DNA of 64,000 nt from Halospina sp040196175 (GTDB taxonomy: Bacteria > Pseudomonadota > Gammaproteobacteria > Pseudomonadales > Oleiphilaceae): the NCBI RefSeq assembly GCF_040196175.1, contig NZ_JBEFNF010000001.1, positions 310,001-374,000 of the forward strand, written 5' to 3'. Shown here in pieces: positions 16,401-24,910 of the stretch; the first letter of the stretch is position 1; each line of letters starts with the position of its first letter. The notes under the pieces were generated by a model. That model worked only from the letters and a program-made list of their open reading frames with translations, had not been told where the DNA came from and did no database searches. Both the position numbers and the translations under genes were made by a program.

Positions 16401-18449
16401 TTATGGCGTGGTTTCGAATGTGTCGATGAAGGACAGGAACTGCTCTTCATCTACCGGTTTGCTGAAGAAGAAGCCCTGAGCCATGATACAGCCGCGATTC
16501 ACCAGGTAGACGCTCTGCTCCTCGGTTTCCACGCCTTCGGCAATCACATCAAGGCTCAGACTGCGGCCGAGGTCAATAATGGTGTTGGCGATCTGGGTGT
16601 CTTCCTCGTTGGCCAGAAGATCCCGTATAAACTGTTTGTCGATCTTCAGATGGTGTACCGGCAGCCGCTTGAGGTAGGTTAGTGAAGAATAGCCGGTGCC
16701 GAAATCATCCACTGCCACACGGATGCCTTCGTCACGCAGACGTGAGAGCTTGCCGATGGCGTCATCCAGGTTCTGCATGAAACTGGTCTCAGTGACCTCC
16801 AGCTCCAGCCGGGAAGGTGGCAGGTCATGCTGACGCAGGGTGCCGAGGATTACATCCACGATGTTGCTCTGACGCAGCTGCACCGGTGAAAGATTCACGG
16901 ACATCCGAAGGGCCAGGCCCTGATCCATCCATTCCCTGGCTTGGCGGCAGGCTTCATCCAGCACCCAGTAACCGATCTCAATGATGGACAGGTTGAGTTC
17001 CGCCAGGGGAATGAACTCGTCCGGTGGGATGAAGCCACGTTCCGGATGGTGCCAGCGAAGCAGCGCCTCTGCGCCCAGGACACGCCGGTTGTCCATGTCC
17101 ACCTGGGGTTGAAACAGCAGATGGAACTGGCGCTGGGCCAGGGCCACGTCCAGGTCTCGTTCCAGGCTCTTACGCTCGCGGATGGCCTGGTCGACGCTGG
17201 CCACATAGAACTGGAACTGGTTGCGGCCCTCGGACTTGGCCAGCGTCATGGACTGTTCAGCTTTCTGGAGGAGGCGGTCGGATTGCAGGGCATCGTCCGG
17301 GTAGACCGCAACGCCAATGGTCGCGGTGATGCTGATTTCCTTGCCGCCAACATTCACGGGCCGGCTGATCTCGTGCAGCAGCCAGTCGGCCATGGCTGCT
17401 GCCTGGAACGTCTCGCTTATCCCGCTCTGGATGATGGCGAACTGGTCGGCGCCAAGTCGCCCGCCGTTGATCAGCTCCTCGTGATTGTTGTTGATGATCC
17501 TTTCGGCGATCACCTGTAGGAGCTGGTCGCCACTGGAGAAGCCATACTGCTCGTTGAGTGTCTTGAAATCATCCAGTCCCAGGCAGAAGATTGCCACCAT
17601 GCCTCGCTGGCGGCGCGCTGTTTCCAGAGCCCCGTTGAGCAGGCTGAGGAACATGTCCCGGTTAGGCATGCCGGTCAGTGCATCATAGCGCGACAGGCGC
17701 GTGATGCGATCCTGGGCGTCCTGGTGTTTCTGTTGGGTTTCGGATATGGCCGTCAGCAGCTCATTGGTGGCCTTGACCCAGGTGTCGAGCTCGTCGCGGT
17801 CATGGCCCCGGGGGGTCTGGAGCAGGTGGCGACCAGGGTCGGCGGGATCCACATTGGACAGATCTTCGGCGATGCGGAAAAGAGGTCGTGTGACCAGTAG
17901 GTGATAGACCACATACAGAACCAGGCCAAGAATAACCGCACGCGCAACGCCTGAGAGCAGAATGAGGAAGGCGCGTTCCAGCCAGAGCGTGGCCTGCGGT
18001 GCGGTATCCACCTTGATGACCAGCTCCCCGTACTTAACCTCCTCGCCGGACTGGGATCGAACCAGATCCACCCTGTAGGTGCGCTGCTGCCCGAAAATCA
18101 TATCCGTCAGCGAGCGATACGGGCTTTCAGTGAGCGGACGTTGGTTCCGGGCCAGGGGCATGCCGTCAGGGTGGGTGATCTCGCCACCACGGATGGAGTG
18201 CTGCTCGAACAGACCATCGATCACCTGCTTCGCAAGATCCTCGTCAATGCTGTAAACCGCTTGGGTTGCCGGTTCCCGGACCAGAGCGAGCGTTTGATAG
18301 GCACGATCATCGAGTTCCTCTGAGATGGTACGGAAGTCGATAAAGATCTGAGCGCTGCCAATCACCAGACCGACAGTAAACGCGGTAATCAGTATCCAGC
18401 GCAGGATGCGGTAACCGAGGCGGCGTTCAGGCTGGAAAAGTGTCCTCAT
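16401..18449 (-). CDS. Membrane GGDEF-EAL protein, probable c-di-GMP phosphodiesterase
   Basis: Protein of 682 residues. A first membrane helix (about 16-36) and a second (about 155-180, LLSGVARAVILGLVLYVVYHLL) bracket a periplasmic sensor loop, and a HAMP-like linker follows. The GGDEF domain (about 265-425, starting YDALTGMPNRDMF) has GADQF in place of GGDEF, so it is probably not a cyclase and may bind GTP allosterically. The EAL domain (about 440-682) keeps EALLRW, ELEVTE, DDFGTGYSSL, HLKIDKQFI and EGVETEEQ, so it should hydrolyse c-di-GMP. I prefer the ATG giving MRTLFQPERR because it puts the helix close to the N-terminus; an in-frame ATG 17 codons upstream (18500) is possible. It lies alone between convergent gspD and purK. 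Confidence 0.88.
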   Translation of the reverse strand: MRTLFQPERRLGYRILRWILITAFTVGLVIGSAQIFIDFRTISEELDDRAYQTLALVREPATQAVYSIDEDLAKQVIDGLFEQHSIRGGEITHPDGMPLARNQRPLTESPYRSLTDMIFGQQRTYRVDLVRSQSGEEVKYGELVIKVDTAPQATLWLERAFLILLSGVARAVILGLVLYVVYHLLVTRPLFRIAEDLSNVDPADPGRHLLQTPRGHDRDELDTWVKATNELLTAISETQQKHQDAQDRITRLSRYDALTGMPNRDMFLSLLNGALETARRQRGMVAIFCLGLDDFKTLNEQYGFSSGDQLLQVIAERIINNNHEELINGGRLGADQFAIIQSGISETFQAAAMADWLLHEISRPVNVGGKEISITATIGVAVYPDDALQSDRLLQKAEQSMTLAKSEGRNQFQFYVASVDQAIRERKSLERDLDVALAQRQFHLLFQPQVDMDNRRVLGAEALLRWHHPERGFIPPDEFIPLAELNLSIIEIGYWVLDEACRQAREWMDQGLALRMSVNLSPVQLRQSNIVDVILGTLRQHDLPPSRLELEVTETSFMQNLDDAIGKLSRLRDEGIRVAVDDFGTGYSSLTYLKRLPVHHLKIDKQFIRDLLANEEDTQIANTIIDLGRSLSLDVIAEGVETEEQSVYLVNRGCIMAQGFFFSKPVDEEQFLSFIDTFETTP

Positions 18450-18555
18450 GGGGCAGTCCGGATTCCTTGTCACTCCTTCCGGGAAATCCCGGCACAGCAC
18501 AAGCGTAGCAGGTCTGAGTTAAAAGCTAAAAAATCAGTGACAAGGCGCTTGCAGG

Positions 18556-19662
18556 CTAGGGTCGCCACTCGAAATCCGGGCAGCCGGGCAGCAGGCTGGC
18601 GGTGTTCATGGCGCGCCAGCGCAATTCCTCCAGGGAATCCGCCAGGATGTTGATGTGGCCCAATTTGCGGCCCAGTCGCTCCGACTTGCCATACAGGTGA
18701 AGATGCGTGTAGGGCAGTTTGAGGATGTCCGCCACCCGACCGGTCTCGCTAATCAGGTTGATCATGCAAGTGGGTTGGAAGGCGGCTGTTTCACCCAGTG
18801 GCAGCCCGGAAACGGCACGGATGTGATTCTCGAACTGGCTGGTCACCGCGCCGTTCTGACTCCAGTGGCCGCTGTTGTGAACACGTGGTGCCATTTCGTT
18901 GGCCACCAGACCTTCGTCCGTCTCGAACATTTCCAGCGCCAGAACTCCCACATACCCCAGTTCATTCATCAGCGTTCGGATCATGCGCTGGGCCTGATCT
19001 TCGAGTTCCGGCTTAATGTGCGGCGCTGGAGCAATGGAAAAGCGCAGAATGCCCTGATGGTGAATGTTTTCGGCCAGCGGGTAGAAGGCGAGCTCACCAT
19101 CCTGGCCGCGGGCAGCGACGATGGACAGCTCCCGGTGGAAGGGCACAAAGGATTCGGCGATGGCTGTATTACAGCCGATGCGTGGCCATGCATCCGCCGC
19201 CTGTTCCGGTGATTCCAGCACGGCCTGCCCCTTGCCGTCGTAACCATCGGTGGCGGATTTGGCCACCACGCGCCCCCCCATTCGCTGGGTAGCAGCCTGC
19301 AGTGCCGCCGCGGAGTCCACCACTTCAAAGGGTGCGGTGCTGATGCCCAGATCCCGGAAAAGCGCCTTTTCAAGGGTGCGGTTCTGACAGTACTGCAGAG
19401 CCCTGGGCAATGGGTGCACCGGTTTTTCCATTGCGATGCGGTTGACCAGATCAAGTGGCAGGTGCTCGAATTCGTAGGTCACCACATCCGTATCGTTGAG
19501 GAAGGTTTCCAGATGCTCGCCTTCGGCGTCGTTGTAGACGGTGCCTACGCCGGCCGAGCCCTTGCCAGTCGGGTCATAGAGGCTGAACTCGTGACCCAGG
19601 CGCAGGCCATCCAGTGTCAGCATGCGGCCCAGCTGGCCCGCACCGAGAATGCCGATTTTCAT
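18556..19662 (-). CDS. purK: N5-carboxyaminoimidazole ribonucleotide synthase PurK
   Basis: ATP-grasp enzyme of 368 residues in purine biosynthesis; it carboxylates AIR with bicarbonate and ATP to N5-CAIR, the substrate of PurE. It begins MKIGILGAGQLGRMLTLDG, the PurK nucleotide-binding opening. ATP-grasp elements include GGRVVAKSATDGYDGKGQ, and ALEMFETDEGLVANEMAPRVHNSGHW holds metal-binding Glu/Asn and family-typical residues. The start is set by a strong GGAGGGCACG ribosome site; the longer frame reaching 19896 has no PurK homology upstream of it. It lies 28 bases after purE, forming a purEK operon. Confidence 0.96.
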   Translation of the reverse strand: MKIGILGAGQLGRMLTLDGLRLGHEFSLYDPTGKGSAGVGTVYNDAEGEHLETFLNDTDVVTYEFEHLPLDLVNRIAMEKPVHPLPRALQYCQNRTLEKALFRDLGISTAPFEVVDSAAALQAATQRMGGRVVAKSATDGYDGKGQAVLESPEQAADAWPRIGCNTAIAESFVPFHRELSIVAARGQDGELAFYPLAENIHHQGILRFSIAPAPHIKPELEDQAQRMIRTLMNELGYVGVLALEMFETDEGLVANEMAPRVHNSGHWSQNGAVTSQFENHIRAVSGLPLGETAAFQPTCMINLISETGRVADILKLPYTHLHLYGKSERLGRKLGHINILADSLEELRWRAMNTASLLPGCPDFEWRP

Positions 19663-19690
19663 CGTGCCCTCCTGCCGTGAAAGGGGTGGT

Positions 19691-20188
19691 TCAGTCCGCT
19701 GCTGGGTCGGGGTTGTCCAACACGTTCTGCGTCTGGTTTTCCCGGAACGTCTGCAGTGCCTGTGCAATGGATGCATCGTAAACAGACAGGATCTGGGCGG
19801 CCAGGAGGCCGGCGTTACGCGCACCCGCCTTGCCGATGGCGAGAGTGCCAACAGGAACGCCGCCGGGCATCTGCACAATCGAGTACAGGGAGTCAACGCC
19901 GCTCAGCGCGCGCGATTCCACGGGGACACCCAGAACCGGCAGCGTGGTGTTGGCCGCCACCATACCGGGCAGGTGGGCGGCACCACCAGCTCCGGCAATG
20001 ATGACCTTCAGGCCCCGTGCGCGCGCTTGCGCGGCGTAGCTGCTGAGCAGATCCGGTGTGCGGTGGGCTGAAACCACCTGGCGTTCGTAGGCGACGCCAA
20101 GTTCCTCCATCACGGTGGCCGCATGCTCCATGGTTGGCCAGTCCGATTTTGAGCCCATGATGAGTCCGACCTGAGCCTGTTGCGCCAT
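19691..20188 (-). CDS. purE: N5-CAIR mutase PurE
   Basis: Class I PurE of 165 residues; it converts N5-CAIR to CAIR in purine synthesis. Family motifs are GLIMGSKSDWPTM at the N-terminus, VVSAHRTPD (the active-site His region) and IIAGAGGAAHLPGMVAANTTLPVLGVPV. The ATG at 20188 is preceded by GGAG at about 7 bases, which makes it better than the ATG four codons upstream. It is the first gene of the purEK operon. Confidence 0.97.
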   Translation of the reverse strand: MAQQAQVGLIMGSKSDWPTMEHAATVMEELGVAYERQVVSAHRTPDLLSSYAAQARARGLKVIIAGAGGAAHLPGMVAANTTLPVLGVPVESRALSGVDSLYSIVQMPGGVPVGTLAIGKAGARNAGLLAAQILSVYDASIAQALQTFRENQTQNVLDNPDPAAD

Positions 20189-20226
20189 GGGTGACTCCAC
20201 ATCACTGTCCAGCGGGAAAGCGCGTT

Positions 20227-20255
20227 ATTCTATGCTGGCAGGCGTAACAGTGCAA
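20227..20255 (-). promoter_or_regulatory. Possible sigma-70 promoter of purEK
   Basis: Read on the minus strand, TTGCAC (-35) and TAGAAT (-10) are 17 bases apart, with the -10 about 40 bases upstream of purE. The -35 is weak. I see no PurR-like palindrome. Confidence 0.35.
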
Positions 20256-20352
20256 ATGGTGACCATCCCCCTGGGCTTTGCCCAGTGCAGTGCCGGGGGT
20301 ACCATGCGGTGAGCCGATCAAAGGCAGTAGCCGTTAACACTGGGAGAACCGC

Positions 20353-21177
20353 ATGGAGTCACTGAAACCCGATGACGATCAACTGGCCGAACGTGAGAAC
20401 GCGGCAGCGCAGCATGGCAGACATAAAGGCTCTGAAGACGGTTACAGGCCTGCCGGGATGCGGCCGCTGTGGATGATGCTGTTGTTGGTCGTGGTCTGTG
20501 CCGGTGCCGGTGGCTGGCTGGTCTGGGAGCAGGCACAGCGGATCGCCTCGCTGGAGCGCACACTGGCAACAGTTAAAAGCGATGTCCGCACCAACCAGAT
20601 GGAGCTGGGGGTGGTGGACGAGGAGCGCGAGGAGACTGGCCAGGCGGTTTCCGAGCAGCTTGAGATGCTCGACAGTGAGATGCGCAAGCTCTGGGTCGTC
20701 GCTCACCAGACCAATCAACCTCGCATTGAGGCGCTGGAGGAGCAGATGGGCACACTGAATTCCAGTGTTGGCGAGCTGGATTCCGGGCAGTCGCGCCAGA
20801 AAGACCGGCTAGATGAAATTGCAGGTTCTGTCGAGGGATTGCCCGATGCGGATGAGCTGCGCGCGCCCCTGGAAGAGGCCATTCAGGCCGTGCGTGATGA
20901 TCTGGACAGCCGTACCCGTTCCCTTGAACAGGATCGCCGGCTGGCGCTGGAAGAGATGCGTGCCCGTCTTGACGGTCTGGAAGACGGTGTGGCGACTTTG
21001 GAAAAAGACGTGTCCGGCAGCGGTGAGGTCAGCGAACTGAAAGCTCAGCTGGCAGAGCTTGAGTCCGTGGTCGACTCTATCGACAGTTCACGGGCCCAAC
21101 TGACCCAGCGCTTTGTGCGTCTGCAGGAGCGTGTGGATCGTCTGGCCAACAATCAGAAGGCGGGGGAGGGCTCCTGA
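20353..21177 (+). CDS. Membrane-anchored coiled-coil protein of unknown function
   Basis: Protein of 274 residues that I cannot assign to a named family. It has a charged cytoplasmic N-terminus of about 35 residues, one membrane helix (about 40-58, MMLLLVVVCAGAGGWLVWE) and then about 210 residues rich in Glu, Gln, Asp and Leu in heptad-like order, predicted to form a long coiled coil. No catalytic motif is visible. Topology suggests an inner-membrane tether or scaffold with the coil in the periplasm. A GGGAGAACCGC ribosome site precedes the ATG. A small basic-protein gene follows after a single base and is probably co-transcribed. Confidence 0.75.
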   Translation: MESLKPDDDQLAERENAAAQHGRHKGSEDGYRPAGMRPLWMMLLLVVVCAGAGGWLVWEQAQRIASLERTLATVKSDVRTNQMELGVVDEEREETGQAVSEQLEMLDSEMRKLWVVAHQTNQPRIEALEEQMGTLNSSVGELDSGQSRQKDRLDEIAGSVEGLPDADELRAPLEEAIQAVRDDLDSRTRSLEQDRRLALEEMRARLDGLEDGVATLEKDVSGSGEVSELKAQLAELESVVDSIDSSRAQLTQRFVRLQERVDRLANNQKAGEGS

Positions 21178-21178
21178 C

Positions 21179-21436
21179 ATGGTTCGTCAATGTGGATCCC
21201 GGGCGCCGTTGCGGCGGCGTTTGGCACGCTGGAACGCTCGCCAGAGCGAACAGCTGGCCGGGGCGACCAGCGTGGTTATACAGCGCCTGGATGCCCTCAA
21301 TCGGGCTCTGGCCCAGCACGCCGTGCCTAGATCCCGGCGTGCGGGCGTTGAGACTCTGGTGCGCGAGCGCCAGCGACGTGGTCCGACCCTGGAGGTGATC
21401 GAAGGCGGTGATGGCCACGAATCCAGGGAGCGCTGA
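21179..21436 (+). CDS. Small basic protein of unknown function
   Basis: An 85-residue, Arg-rich protein (MVRQCGSRAPLRRRLARW...) with no membrane segment and no recognised domain. The ATG lies one base after the stop of the coiled-coil gene, with a GGGGGAGGG ribosome site inside that gene's end, so the two are likely translationally linked. An in-frame longer version starting at 21113 has a poorer start. The strongly basic composition could suit nucleic-acid or phospholipid contact, but that is speculation. Confidence 0.55.
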   Translation: MVRQCGSRAPLRRRLARWNARQSEQLAGATSVVIQRLDALNRALAQHAVPRSRRAGVETLVRERQRRGPTLEVIEGGDGHESRER

Positions 21437-21455
21437 AAAAATTCAGGAAAGGGGT

Positions 21456-21483
21456 TTGACAGCTCCTCTGAAATGTTTAGAAT
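21456..21483 (+). promoter_or_regulatory. Sigma-70 promoter of the tRNA-Asp/tRNA-Val operon
   Basis: A perfect TTGACA (21456-21461) and TAGAAT (21478-21483) are 16 bases apart, followed by a GC-rich discriminator (GCGCATCTCG), a feature of stringently controlled stable-RNA promoters. The first mature tRNA base lies about 35 bases after the probable start. Confidence 0.75.
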
Positions 21484-21523
21484 GCGCATCTCGTTCGGCA
21501 GGGAAATCCCTTAAGAACGATTC

Positions 21524-21600
21524 GGAGCGGTAGTTCAGATGGTTAGAATGCCGGCCTGTCACGCCGGAGGTCGCGGGTTCGAGTCCCGTCCGCTCCGCCA
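21524..21600 (+). tRNA. tRNA-Asp (GUC)
   Basis: A 77-base tRNA with encoded CCA. The acceptor stem GGAGCGG pairs with CCGCTCC, the anticodon loop CTGTCAC holds GTC, and the T-arm contains GGTTCGAGTCC. It is first of a two-tRNA operon. Confidence 0.97.
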
Positions 21601-21606
21601 TCTTTT

Positions 21607-21683
21607 GGGTGGTTAGCTCAGTTAGGGAGAGCATCGGCCTTACAAGCCGAGGGTCGCTGGTTCGATCCCAGCACCACCCACCA
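21607..21683 (+). tRNA. tRNA-Val (UAC)
   Basis: A 77-base tRNA with encoded CCA, six bases after tRNA-Asp. The acceptor stem GGGTGGT pairs with ACCACCC; the anticodon loop CTTACAA holds TAC. A T-rich tract (TTTTATTTTCCCC) follows directly and may help end the transcript. Confidence 0.97.
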
Positions 21684-21833
21684 TTTTATTTTCCCCTCTT
21701 CTTGGATTGTCGGATCGCAACGCACAGTTGCATCTCTTGAAATCCGTTCTCTCAGTTACTTTTAGCTCGCCTTAGCGTCTATGCAATGACGGCCACCTGT
21801 GAGCCAGAGACCCACAGGCGGGATTTTCTGGGT

Positions 21834-23261
21834 TTATTTGCCCACCAGGCTCTGTCCGCAAACGCGCACCACATTGCCGTTGATGCCGCGCGAAAGCGGG
21901 TTGCAGTACCAGGCAATGGTCTCGGCCACGTCCACCGGCAGGCCGCCCTGTGAGAGGCTGTTCATACGCCGGCCCGCCTCGCGCATGGTCATGGGCATGG
22001 CGGCGGTCATCTGAGTCTCAATGAACCCGGGCGCCACAGCGTTGATGGTGATGCCGTTTTTCAGGTGCCGTGCCATGCTTTCGACATAGCCGATCACGCC
22101 GGATTTGGACGCAGCGTAGTTGGTCTGGCCGAAATTGCCCGCAAAGCCGGCTATGGAGGATACACACACAATACGCCCGTTCTCCCGGATCAGCTCACGC
22201 CCGCTCAGTTCCTCGTCAATGCGTTCCTCAGCGGTCAGATTCACAGCAATCGCCATGTCCCAGAAGTGTTCCGGCATGCGAGCCAGGGTTTTATCCCGGG
22301 TTACACCGGCGTTGTGCACCACAATGTCCACACCATTGAAGGCATCCTCCAGATGATCCGCAATCAGCCGTGGACCATTTTCCTCCGTGATGTCCGCTGC
22401 CAGCGGGGAACCGTCAATATCCTCGGCCACACGGTTAAGGTCTTCCATGGTAGCGGGAATGTCCAGGCAGACGACGCGGGCACCATCTCTGGCCAGGGTT
22501 CGGGCAATCGCCTCACCGATCCCCCGGCTCGCGCCGGTCACCAGCGCAACCTTGCCGGTTAGCGGTGCATTGGTGTTAACCGCGGTGCGGCCTTTCGTGC
22601 CACTACCTTTGCCAATGCGCACCGGTTGGCCGTTCACGTAGGCGGATTTGGGTGACAGGAAAAAGCGGACTGAGGATTCAATCTGGTTCTCCGCATTGGG
22701 GGCAACCCACAACAGCTGGGCGGTGGCGCCGTTTTTGCCGATCTCTTTGGCCATCGAGCGAACAAAGCCTTCCAGCGCCTTGTGTGCGGCTGCGCGGGCC
22801 GGCGTCTTGCAGGATGCCGGGTCCGTGCCAACGATCAGCACACGGCCACACTTGGCCATCTGGCGGATGGTCGGATGGAAGAAATCGTACAGGCAGCGCA
22901 GCTCGTTGGTGTCGCGGATGCCGGTGGCGTCAAAAACCAGTGCCTTGAACCGGTGCTCGGCGATGGCCTCATCCTCCATGGTCAGTGTCTTCGCAATGCC
23001 ATTCTCCACCAGGGCAGAGGAATCTCCCAGTGTCGCCGGACCCTCCGGAGAATAGAGGGTGGCCGGGCTTTCGCGCAGGATATCGCCCAGTTCGGCCAGA
23101 GCTCGTGGGCGGGGGCCGGCGCCAACCAGGACCTTGCCATCGATAAACGCCTGGTCCTGGCGCTTCCAGCGTTGCAGCTCAATGGGTGATGGCAGGCCCA
23201 ATGAAGAGGCAGCCTGTTTGCCCACCGATGTGTTCACGAATTTCAGATAGAAATCGGACAT
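21834..23261 (-). CDS. High-molecular-weight FabG: 3-oxoacyl-ACP/CoA reductase with N-terminal flavodoxin-like domain
   Basis: SDR enzyme of 475 residues, about twice the size of ordinary FabG, resembling the HMwFabG class (FabG4 of mycobacteria). The N-terminal about 215 residues form a degenerate nucleotide-binding-fold domain (VLIVGTDPAS). The C-terminal catalytic domain has VTGASRGIGEAIA (cofactor binding), the HNAGV motif, and the Ser-Tyr-Lys triad in CVSSIAGF and NYAASKSG. HMwFabGs reduce 3-oxoacyl-CoA, often with NADH, in chain elongation or reversed beta-oxidation. The ribosome site is GAGGATACTGCT. It is divergently transcribed from a thiolase, which fits a paired function in fatty acyl-CoA metabolism. 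Confidence 0.88.
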   Translation of the reverse strand: MSDFYLKFVNTSVGKQAASSLGLPSPIELQRWKRQDQAFIDGKVLVGAGPRPRALAELGDILRESPATLYSPEGPATLGDSSALVENGIAKTLTMEDEAIAEHRFKALVFDATGIRDTNELRCLYDFFHPTIRQMAKCGRVLIVGTDPASCKTPARAAAHKALEGFVRSMAKEIGKNGATAQLLWVAPNAENQIESSVRFFLSPKSAYVNGQPVRIGKGSGTKGRTAVNTNAPLTGKVALVTGASRGIGEAIARTLARDGARVVCLDIPATMEDLNRVAEDIDGSPLAADITEENGPRLIADHLEDAFNGVDIVVHNAGVTRDKTLARMPEHFWDMAIAVNLTAEERIDEELSGRELIRENGRIVCVSSIAGFAGNFGQTNYAASKSGVIGYVESMARHLKNGITINAVAPGFIETQMTAAMPMTMREAGRRMNSLSQGGLPVDVAETIAWYCNPLSRGINGNVVRVCGQSLVGK

Positions 23262-23322
23262 AGCAGTATCCTCTGTTCGGGTCAGTGGTAATGGAACATT
23301 TTCAGATTCATGACGCAGGCAT

Positions 23323-23352
23323 GTTACATTCTGTGACTGGCTGAATTGTAAC
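23323..23352. promoter_or_regulatory. Inverted repeat between fabG-like and thiolase genes, possible operator
   Basis: GTTACATTC (23323-23331) and GAATTGTAAC (23343-23352) are inverted copies with one unmatched base, spaced by 11 bases, in the 294-base divergent region 23262-23555. It could be a shared operator for both genes. No clear -35/-10 pair was recognised nearby, and the regulator is unknown. Confidence 0.35.
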
Positions 23353-23555
23353 GAGTCGTCGGAAAAACCGGCAGTTATCCAATAAGGGACTTTTCAGTGG
23401 TCTCGGGCGACTGTATTGGGCGCGCTTACCCCTTTGAATGCAATGAACCCGCTGTCACCCGACAGCGTCACCTCAGCCAATGAGGCTTTGTGTGCAATCC
23501 GCAAAGTAGGCACCCGATACTTTCTCCATCTTGATATCAACAGGGGTATAACGCC

Positions 23556-24893
23556 ATGGCAGAAGCGAAATCGACCTCCAGCAAAAGCAGGCAGGGCACC
23601 GGGAATGGGTTCGCCTCGATGTTGCCGCGCCAAGTGGCCATCCTGGGGGGCAACCGGATCCCGTTTGCCCGTTCCAATACCGCCTACAGCAAGCTTTCCA
23701 ACCAGGATATGCTGACGGCGGCCCTGCGTGGCCTGGTGGACCGTTACGGTTTGGAGGGCGAACGGCTGGGCGAGGTGGTTGCTGGCGCCGTGATCAAACA
23801 CTCGCGCGATTTCAATCTCACCCGCGAGACCGTTCTTGGCTCAGGTCTGGCGCCGGAGACCCCGGCCTATGATGTGCAGCAGGCCTGTGGTACTGGCCTG
23901 GAGGCGGCCATCCTGGTGGCTAACAAAGTTGCCCTGGGCCAGATTGAAGCGGGTGTTGCTGGGGGCACGGATACCACCTCGGATGCGCCCATTGGCGTGA
24001 GCGAAGGCCTGCGTGAGCTGCTTCTGGATCTCAATCGCGCCCGTTCCAACACAGAGCGGCTGAAGATTGCAGCCCGCTTCCGGCCAAAGCATCTGCTGCC
24101 GCTGATTCCTGAGAACAGCGAACCGCGGACTGGTATGTCCATGGGCGAGCACCAGCAGATTACGGCTGATGAATGGCGTATCGCCCGCGAAGACCAGGAC
24201 CAGCTGGCGCTTGAAAGTCACCAGAAGCTGGCAGCGGCCTACGACGAAGGCTTTTTCAGTGATCTGATCACACCGCTCGCGGGGCTTGAGAAGGACAATA
24301 TCCTGCGGCCGGATTCCTCCCTGGAAAAACTGTCCCAGCTCAAGCCGGTGTTCGACAGAGAAGACGGCACCATGACGGCTGCCAACAGCACGGCGCTGAC
24401 CGATGGCGCCTCCTCAGTGTTGCTGGGCAGCGAGGAGTGGGCACGAGCGAAAGGCCTGAATGTGCGTGCCTACCTCACCCATGTTGAAACCGGCGCCGTC
24501 GACTTTGTCGATAAGAAGGAAGGTCTGCTGATGGCGCCTGCCTACGCCGTACCGCGGCTTCTGGATAAGGCCGGTCTCAGTCTGCAGGACTTTGATTTCT
24601 ACGAGATCCACGAGGCGTTCGCCTCGCAGGTGCTGTGCACGCTGAAGGCCTGGGAGGATGCGACCTTCTGCAGTGAAAAGCTGGGCCTCGCCAGCCCACT
24701 GGGCCGCATTGACCGCAGCAGGCTCAATGTTAAGGGCAGCAGTCTGGCAGCGGGGCATCCTTTTGCAGCCACCGGTGCACGTATTCTGGCGACTGCCGCC
24801 AAACTGCTGGAGCAAAAAGGGAGTGGTCGCGCCCTGATCTCAATCTGTGCCGCTGGCGGCCAGGGCGTGACAGCCATTGTCGAGCGCGGTTGA
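23556..24893 (+). CDS. Acetyl-CoA C-acyltransferase (thiolase, FadI-like)
   Basis: Thiolase of 445 residues that cleaves 3-oxoacyl-CoA with CoA, or runs the reverse condensation. The nucleophilic Cys is in QQACGTG, the catalytic His in GHPFAATGAR and the second Cys in ICAAGGQG; HEAFASQVL is the further conserved active-site loop. The length and the insert around residues 140-200 resemble FadI rather than FadA. It lies opposite the large FabG, so the pair may act together on 3-oxoacyl-CoA. No hydratase gene is next to it. It ends inside a hairpin shared with the convergent amidase gene. Confidence 0.88.
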   Translation: MAEAKSTSSKSRQGTGNGFASMLPRQVAILGGNRIPFARSNTAYSKLSNQDMLTAALRGLVDRYGLEGERLGEVVAGAVIKHSRDFNLTRETVLGSGLAPETPAYDVQQACGTGLEAAILVANKVALGQIEAGVAGGTDTTSDAPIGVSEGLRELLLDLNRARSNTERLKIAARFRPKHLLPLIPENSEPRTGMSMGEHQQITADEWRIAREDQDQLALESHQKLAAAYDEGFFSDLITPLAGLEKDNILRPDSSLEKLSQLKPVFDREDGTMTAANSTALTDGASSVLLGSEEWARAKGLNVRAYLTHVETGAVDFVDKKEGLLMAPAYAVPRLLDKAGLSLQDFDFYEIHEAFASQVLCTLKAWEDATFCSEKLGLASPLGRIDRSRLNVKGSSLAAGHPFAATGARILATAAKLLEQKGSGRALISICAAGGQGVTAIVERG

Positions 24894-24910
24894 CCCCCTT
24901 AGAGGGGGTC
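24892..24910. terminator. Palindrome carrying both convergent stop codons
   Basis: GACCCCCT, loop TAG, AGGGGGTC is a perfect 8-bp hairpin that contains the thiolase stop and the amidase stop. No T-run is present on either strand. It is probably a bidirectional transcript end. Confidence 0.5.

Noticed and set aside
21443..21634. Minus-strand frame containing RTGLEPATSGVTG
   Set aside because: This is the well-known spurious translation of the reverse strand of a tRNA gene.
22065..22562. 165-codon plus-strand frame in the FabG region
   Set aside because: Lies antisense to the catalytic domain of the large FabG.
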